DNA of 46,892 nt from an uncultured Prevotella sp. Its GTDB lineage: Bacteria; Bacteroidota; Bacteroidia; Bacteroidales; Bacteroidaceae. The position numbers were made by a program, and so were the translations under genes. Below are positions 42,820 through 46,892 of the stretch, one piece after another. Within the stretch, counting starts at the first letter, position 1. Each line of letters begins with the position of its first letter. The stretch lies in contig CALUGX010000008.1 of the NCBI GenBank assembly GCA_944320285.1, positions 1 to 46,892 on the forward strand, given 5' to 3'. The notes below the pieces were generated by a model. That model saw nothing but the letters and a program-made list of their open reading frames with translations. It was not told where the DNA came from and made no database searches.

Positions 42820-42853
42820 TTTCTTAATTCTTAACTCTTAACTCTTAATTCTT
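42820..42853. repeat. Single-arm TTAAGAG word repeat upstream of ilvE
   Basis: TTTTCTTAATTCTTAACTCTTAACTCTT-type sequence directly before the ilvE -7 box. It is related to the longer two-armed copy at 43930-44046 on the other side of ilvE, so ilvE is bracketed by the same word family. Confidence 0.7.
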
Positions 42854-42867
42854 TCCAAGATATTTCT

Positions 42868-42875
42868 TATTTTTG
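42868..42875 (+). promoter_or_regulatory. -7 box of ilvE
   Basis: TATTTTTG matches TAnnTTTG, 32 bp before the ATG. The -33 region falls inside the word repeat and has no clear TTTG. Confidence 0.55.
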
Positions 42876-42906
42876 CAACGCAAAACATAACTTTAAAAAT
42901 CGAATT

Positions 42907-43929
42907 ATGAAAAATCTGGATTGGGCTAAATTGCCTTTCGGTTACATTCCGACCGACTACAACGTACGTTGCTATTACCGCGACGGTAAGTGGGGAGAAA
43001 TTGAAGTTTGCTCCGACGAATATATCAAGATGCACATGGCTGCTACCTGTCTGCATTACGGGCAGGAAGCCTTTGAGGGCCTTAAGGCCTACCGTTGTCC
43101 GGACGGCAAGGTGCGCGTGTTCCGTATGGATGAGAACGCCGCGCGTCTGCAGAGCACGTGCCGTGGAATACTCATGCCGGAGGTCTCTACGGAGTTGTTT
43201 GAGAAAATGGTGACAAAGGTTGTGCGCCTCAATCAGGACTATATCCCGACTTACGAGAGCGGTGCTACCTTATATATACGTCCTCTCCTCGTTGGTATGT
43301 CGGCACAGGTTGGCGTTCATCCGGCTTCTGAATACCTCTTCATGATATTTGTTACTCCGGTAGGGCCGTATTTCAAGGGCGGTTTCGCTACCAATCCGTA
43401 TGTTATCATCCGCGAGTACGACCGTTCGGCTCCGCTCGGAACCGGTGTATATAAGGTGGGTGGCAACTATGCCGCTTCTCTCCGTGCCAATAAGAAGGCA
43501 CATGACCTCGGATATGCCTGTGAGTTCTATCTCGACGCCAAGGAAAAGAAGTATATGGACGAGTGCGGTGCTGCCAACTTCTTCGGTATCAAGGACAACA
43601 CTTACGTTACGCCGAAGTCAACCAGCATACTGCCGAGCATCACCAACAAGAGCCTGATGCAGCTTGCCGAAGATATGGGCATGAAGGTTGAACGCCGCCA
43701 AATCCCTGAAGAGGAGCTTGCCACATTCGAGGAGGCCGGTGCTTGTGGCACGGCAGCCGTGATAAGTCCTATCTCGAAGATTGACGACCTTGAGGGCGGC
43801 AAGAGCTATGTGTTCAGCAAGGACGGTAAGCCCGGACCTATCAGCACGAAGCTCTACAACAAGCTGCGTAACATCCAGTATGGCATTGAGCCTGACGTAC
43901 ATGGATGGACGAAAGTGGTAATTGAATAA
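42907..43929 (+). CDS. ilvE: Branched-chain amino acid aminotransferase
   Basis: A 340-residue class IV PLP aminotransferase that interconverts Val, Leu and Ile with their 2-keto acids. The signature begins LHYGQEAFEGLKAYRCPDGKVRVFRMDENA, and the PLP lysine lies in GTGVYKVGGNYAAS. Later EFYLDAKEKKYMDECGAANFF and GTAAVISPISKID complete the family pattern. Length fits the larger (II) branched-chain aminotransferases. It is flanked by word repeats and by the two AGAAACTG elements in opposite orientation (42628 and 45161). Confidence 0.95.
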   Translation: MKNLDWAKLPFGYIPTDYNVRCYYRDGKWGEIEVCSDEYIKMHMAATCLHYGQEAFEGLKAYRCPDGKVRVFRMDENAARLQSTCRGILMPEVSTELFEKMVTKVVRLNQDYIPTYESGATLYIRPLLVGMSAQVGVHPASEYLFMIFVTPVGPYFKGGFATNPYVIIREYDRSAPLGTGVYKVGGNYAASLRANKKAHDLGYACEFYLDAKEKKYMDECGAANFFGIKDNTYVTPKSTSILPSITNKSLMQLAEDMGMKVERRQIPEEELATFEEAGACGTAAVISPISKIDDLEGGKSYVFSKDGKPGPISTKLYNKLRNIQYGIEPDVHGWTKVVIE

Positions 43930-44046
43930 GTTAAGAATTAAGAGTTAAGAGTTAAGAAATATGCTTTATGCGGTGCTTTGCATTCATTGCATATTTTCTT
44001 AACTCTTAACTCTTAACTCTTAATTCTTAACTCTTAATTCTTAATT
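43930..44046. repeat. Inverted TTAAGAG word repeat between ilvE and trmB
   Basis: A run of GTTAAGAATTAAGAGTTAAG words with AAATATGC at its end pairs with GCATATTTTCTTAACTCTTAA and further words on the right; the right arm holds more word copies. The loop is CTTTATGCGGTGCTTTGCATTC-like and itself partly self-complementary. The largest copy of this word family in the window. Confidence 0.88.
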
Positions 44047-44061
44047 ATATATAATTTAATA

Positions 44062-44832
44062 GTGGGTAAGGGTAAGCTGGCAAAGTTCGCCGATATGGCG
44101 CGTTACGAGAATGTTTTTGAGTATCCGTATTCAGTGGTTGAGAACGTGCCGTTCGAGATGAAGGGCCATTGGCGCGATATGTATTTCCATAATTCCAACC
44201 CTATCGTGCTTGAGCTGGGTTGCGGCAGGGGAGAGTATGCCGTAGGGCTGGCCCGTCTGTTTCCCGACGTTAACTTTATCGGAGTGGACATAAAGGGTGC
44301 GCGTATGTGGTCGGGTGCTACCCAAGCACTTGCCGAGGGCTTGAAGAATGTGGCTTTCCTGCGTACCAACATCGAACTCATAGACCGCTTTTTCGCCGAC
44401 GGCGAGGTGCAGGAAATATGGCTGACGTTCAGTGACCCGCAGATGAAAAACGTGCGCAAGCGTCTTACGAGCACGTACTTCATGGAGCGTTACCGCCGCT
44501 TCCTTGTAGACGGAGGCATCATACACGTCAAGACTGACAGCAATTTCCTTTTCACCTACACGTCCATCATGGTGGAACACAACCATCTTCCGTTGGTGTT
44601 CAGCACCGAGGATTTGTATCATGACACGTCAATCGACGATGAAACGCGCCGCATACTTTCAATCCGGACATATTACGAGAGCCAATGGATAGAGCGTGGG
44701 CTCAACATACGTTACATGAAGTTCCGCCTTCCGAAAGCGGTTCAGCTAACAGAGTCGGGGGTAGAAATCCCGGTGGATGACTATCGCAGCTACAAGCGTT
44801 CGGGAAGAAGTGGGGTGACTGCGAGGAAATAA
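44062..44832 (+). CDS. trmB: tRNA (guanine-N7)-methyltransferase
   Basis: A 256-residue SAM enzyme that makes m7G46 in tRNAs. [33 protein letters not shown] is the SAM-binding block, and [19 protein letters not shown] and [13 protein letters not shown] are TrmB signatures. The start is GTG at 44062: the resulting N-terminus [18 protein letters not shown] matches the family, whereas the first ATG would remove it. The leader is occupied by the word repeat, so the start codon is only 15 bp from its end. The C-terminus is basic. Confidence 0.93.
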   Translation: MGKGKLAKFADMARYENVFEYPYSVVENVPFEMKGHWRDMYFHNSNPIVLELGCGRGEYAVGLARLFPDVNFIGVDIKGARMWSGATQALAEGLKNVAFLRTNIELIDRFFADGEVQEIWLTFSDPQMKNVRKRLTSTYFMERYRRFLVDGGIIHVKTDSNFLFTYTSIMVEHNHLPLVFSTEDLYHDTSIDDETRRILSIRTYYESQWIERGLNIRYMKFRLPKAVQLTESGVEIPVDDYRSYKRSGRSGVTARK

Positions 44833-44965
44833 CAGGCTGGCAGCGTCCTGGAACACTTAGCCGCTTGTGGCCGCAGTGTTTCTATGTTGGTTACGTGCCG
44901 TCTTTCGCATTGCCGTTTGCCGCATATTGCAAAAGCCTCATGCCCTGAACGGTTTGTTGATACTT
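44833..44965. other. Short gap after trmB
   Basis: This stretch holds an imperfect hairpin (AACACTTAGCCGC against GGCCGCAGTGTT) about 20 bp after the trmB stop, a possible terminator. No ORF is convincing. Confidence 0.4.
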
Positions 44966-45161
44966 AGAAACTGTTTTGATTTTTTGCAGGATAGACGTGT
45001 TCTTTATTATGCGACGTCCTTTGTCCGTGTTTTTAGCGTCTTACCGGCCGTTTCCGTTTGCTTTTTTCAGCGTTTAGCCCGCTAAACTTTCTCAAAAAGC
45101 AAACGGAAACGTCTCGATAATACATCTAAAAACATCGAACAAAAAAGTCAAAACAGTTTCT
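44966..45161. mobile_element. MITE-like element, copy B (AGAAACTG ends), 196 bp, with nested hairpin
   Basis: The ends are AGAAACTGTTTTGATTTTTT and AAAAGTCAAAACAGTTTCT. Read along the plus strand its left half matches the reverse complement of copy A (GCAGGATAGAC...TTCTTTATTA...GTCCGTGTTTTTAGCGTCTT), so the two lie in opposite orientation. At the hairpin loop a second hairpin has been inserted (GTTTCCGTTTGCTTTTT paired with AAAAAGCAAACGGAAAC) and the distal arm is degenerate. Confidence 0.82.
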
Positions 45162-45170
45162 TAAATTTTT

Positions 45171-45363
45171 ATGAATGTCCGCAATCAGCCTATCCGCTTT
45201 TTATTGGACTTTTCCAACAAGGCATTTGTCTTTAACTGCCTTTTAAAAAGTAAAAGGGCTAAAAAGTAAAAAGGTAAAACCACAAAGCATTCTTCCTTTC
45301 CCCGCCCCTTGGGGAGGCAGGGAGGGGCTGATGAATGGGAGCTTTGCAGATATTAATATGAAT
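45171..45363. mobile_element. Small repeat element, copy B (ATGAATGTCCGCAA ends), inverted relative to copy A
   Basis: ATGAATGTCCGCAATCAGCC begins it and AATATGAAT ends it. The first 60 bp are an almost exact reverse complement of 40937-40996, and GGGGAGGCAGGGAGGGGCTGA matches the middle of copy A. A piece made of AAAAAGTAAAAAGGTAAAA words (about 45236-45285) is inserted inside. It abuts the AGAAACTG element. Confidence 0.78.
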
Positions 45364-45394
45364 TTTTTATAATCTAATACTAATAATTGTTAAC

Positions 45395-45439
45395 GGGGGG
45401 GGTGATTTTTTGCGTTTTATAAAAATATTCTTATTTTTG
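45395..45439 (+). promoter_or_regulatory. Promoter of the DUF3575 gene with a G8 tract upstream
   Basis: TTTG (45409-45412) and TATTTTTG (45432-45439) are exactly 19 bp apart, a full Bacteroidota promoter 57 bp before the ATG. Eight G (45395-45402) lie 6 bp upstream of the -33 element, where an UP-like or activator site would act. Confidence 0.75.
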
Positions 45440-45496
45440 AAGCGAAAAATTGGAATGAGAGTCGCTTTACCTTTGGAATGATTAAGATATTTTGTG

Positions 45497-46090
45497 ATGT
45501 TGTATTATAATAATAGGTGTTTTAAGGCTTTGGTATTAATGTTGGTTTTCGTTATGTATTCGTCGGTGCTCCATGCGCAACGTACTGCTATCAAGACCAA
45601 TGTGTTGTATTTGGCCACAGCAACGTTTAATGCCGGAATAGAGACACGCCTGTCGAAGAAGTGGACTTTGGACTTTTCGGCAGGATGGAATCCTTTTACT
45701 TTTTCCGACAACAAGAAATTGAAGCACATCGTTGTGCAACCCGAAGCCCGCTATTGGCTCTGCGCCCCTTATTCGGGTCATTTCATCGGTGCCAATATCC
45801 TTTATTCGCACTATAATGCCGGTGGGGTAAACTTGCCGTTCGGCATCTTTCCCGAACTTGATGACCATCGCTTTCAGGGCGACCTCGGAGCCGTAGGCTT
45901 GGTCTACGGTTACAGTTGGATGCTTCCGGGCAAGCGTTGGAGCATTGAGGCCGTGGTAGGTCTGGGTTACGGGCTGACGCATTATTCCAAGTATGCGTGC
46001 GAAGTGTGCGGCAGCAAGATTGGCGAAGACACCAAGAGCCTTTTCATGCCGACTAAGCTCGCGGTCTCGGTAGTGTATTACCTGAAGTGA
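45497..46090 (+). CDS. DUF3575 family outer-membrane protein (fimbrial-locus type)
   Basis: A 197-residue protein with signal peptide (LVLMLVFVMYSSVLHA-Q). The body begins RTAIKTNVLYLATATFNAGIETRLSKKWTLDFSAGWNPF, the DUF3575 signature, a small outer-membrane barrel. An in-frame GTG one codon earlier (45494) is less likely than the ATG. In Bacteroidales this gene commonly precedes a DUF3868 gene and FimB/Mfa2-type fimbrial genes, and the next gene here is of that kind. It is preceded by a G8 tract, suggesting possible on-off expression. Confidence 0.88.
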   Translation: MLYYNNRCFKALVLMLVFVMYSSVLHAQRTAIKTNVLYLATATFNAGIETRLSKKWTLDFSAGWNPFTFSDNKKLKHIVVQPEARYWLCAPYSGHFIGANILYSHYNAGGVNLPFGIFPELDDHRFQGDLGAVGLVYGYSWMLPGKRWSIEAVVGLGYGLTHYSKYACEVCGSKIGEDTKSLFMPTKLAVSVVYYLK

Positions 46091-46191
46091 AAAGCGCGAA
46101 TTGAAAAAGTCCGGTTGCCTTATGCTTTGCGGCTTACCGGGCCCGTTAGCCTTGTCTGCAATATAAAGTCTTGATAATTTAAAAAGCGATT

Positions 46192-46892
46192 ATGAAAATA
46201 TTTCTTACCATATTATTATTGGCCGCTTTCGGCAAGGCTTCGGCCCAGCAGCCTTCGGTCTCCGTGCAGTGGCAGGACAGCACGACCCTGAGTCTGGCTT
46301 TCACCCTTGCCGACGGCGACAGCGTAGGCAGCGACTATGCCGTGCGTGCCGTGCCGATGCTGACCGACGGTCGTGGCGACACATTGAGGCTTGCGCCGGC
46401 AGTGTTCCGCGGCAAGCGCAATATGCGCTACGTAGAGCGACAGCGTTATTACGGCACGGTGGATGCAGCCGAAGGCAATGAGGTGTCAGCCGGAATGCCC
46501 GTCAGTTATTCCGTAAACCTGTCACGGGCCGACCATCCTTGGCTCTGGGCCGGCAAGATTAATCTCGATGTCAGCCGCACCAAGGAGGGGTGCTGCGACG
46601 TAATACCGATGACAGAGGCTCCCGTCGGCAGCTTCATTTACATACCTCCGTTCCGTCCGGTGCTTGCTGACGTGCCAGACAACACGGGCAAGGCCGGCGA
46701 ACTGGAACGAGACAATCCCGTGCTCCAACACATCTCAAAATACCGTCCTTATGACAACACGCGCATACTGCGCAAGGAGAAGGGCGCACTCGTTGTACAC
46801 TTCCCCTTGGATAAATCGGAGCTTCGCCATGACTTCCGCAACAACGGGCCTACGCTTGACCGCATAGTCTCAATCACGCGAGACATCATGGC
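46192..46892 (+). CDS. DUF3868/OmpA-like protein, 5' part (runs off window)
   Basis: An open frame from ATG 46192 to the end (233 codons seen), so the stop lies outside. Signal peptide MKIFLTILLLAAFGKASA-Q. The middle (VQWQDSTTLSLAFTLADGD, GDTLRLAPAVFRGKRNMRYVERQ) matches the DUF3868 N-terminal domain, and LVVHFPLDKSELRHDFRNN near the end looks like the start of an OmpA-type domain. Such proteins belong to Bacteroidales fimbria (Mfa/Fim) loci, where the OmpA part may anchor to peptidoglycan. The 101-bp gap from the DUF3575 gene has no terminator visible, so co-transcription is likely. Confidence 0.8.
   Translation, partial: MKIFLTILLLAAFGKASAQQPSVSVQWQDSTTLSLAFTLADGDSVGSDYAVRAVPMLTDGRGDTLRLAPAVFRGKRNMRYVERQRYYGTVDAAEGNEVSAGMPVSYSVNLSRADHPWLWAGKINLDVSRTKEGCCDVIPMTEAPVGSFIYIPPFRPVLADVPDNTGKAGELERDNPVLQHISKYRPYDNTRILRKEKGALVVHFPLDKSELRHDFRNNGPTLDRIVSITRDIM

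Noticed and set aside
44867..45085. A 72-residue open frame after trmB
   Set aside because: It reads into the AGAAACTG element and looks like chance coding in repeat DNA.

Overview
The window looks like a chromosomal segment from the phylum Bacteroidota, most likely the order Bacteroidales and a Prevotella-like lineage. The evidence is promoters of the Bacteroidota type (-7 box TAnnTTTG, little Shine-Dalgarno signal), two type IX secretion proteins (PorQ, PorE), DUF1573, DUF4369-thioredoxin, DUF3575 and DUF3868 families, and a TonB/ExbB/ExbD energy system. Base composition is close to half G+C, and intergenic DNA is clearly AT-richer. The genus is an inference.

Layout. 1-4.6 kb: the 3' end of an alpha-2-macroglobulin gene, a DUF1573 protein, the MeaB GTPase and IspH, with xanthine phosphoribosyltransferase convergent. 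5.5-8.3 kb: a probable three-gene envelope operon (surface lipoprotein, beta-propeller, beta-barrel). 8.4-14.1 kb: MATE exporter, cytidylate-kinase-like protein, YfcE phosphodiesterase, dTDP-glucose 4,6-dehydratase, a small sigma-region-4-like protein and PurT. 14.3-17.8 kb (minus strand): tonB, polyprenyl synthase, an unknown protein, TatD hydrolase. 17.9-19.8 kb: porQ and cmk. 20.0-25.6 kb: a surface-sugar region with a DegT aminotransferase, FemAB-like acyltransferase, FdtA-like ketoisomerase and membrane O-acyltransferase, interrupted by an opposite-strand phosphoethanolamine transferase. 26.1-30.5 kb: tRNA-Ser(GGA), an exbB/membrane protein/exbD/exbD cluster, an Lrp/AsnC regulator and a periplasmic thioredoxin. 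30.5-38.9 kb (minus): folA, thyA, an rRNA m5C methyltransferase, porE, topB and a LUD-domain protein. 39.4-46.9 kb: S8 protease, xseA-xseB, ilvE, trmB and the start of a DUF3575-DUF3868 (probably fimbrial) locus running off the end.

How they fit together. Much of the window serves the envelope: PorQ and PorE belong to the type IX secretion/A-LPS attachment machinery, TonB-ExbB-ExbD energises outer-membrane import, and RmlB, FdtA and the DegT enzyme could make a 3-amino-3,6-dideoxyhexose for surface polysaccharide, decorated by two acyltransferases. folA and thyA form the dTMP/folate cycle.

The most unusual content is non-coding. Six intergenic regions carry the same previously unfamiliar array: 15-bp near-palindromes (AAAAGGnnnCCTTTT) separated by exactly 7 bp (period 22, three or four units). 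One array carries a 256-bp MITE-like insertion with about 23-bp terminal inverted repeats and a 7-bp target duplication. Two further small element families each occur as inverted pairs (AGAAACTG ends; ATGAATGTCCGCAA ends), and one of them supplies the last ten codons of the protease gene. Many other gaps hold long hairpins built from reiterated short words. There are three G8 tracts: one inside the O-acyltransferase gene, where a one-base slip either way gives an immediate stop, and two beside promoters of surface-protein genes, suggesting phase variation.
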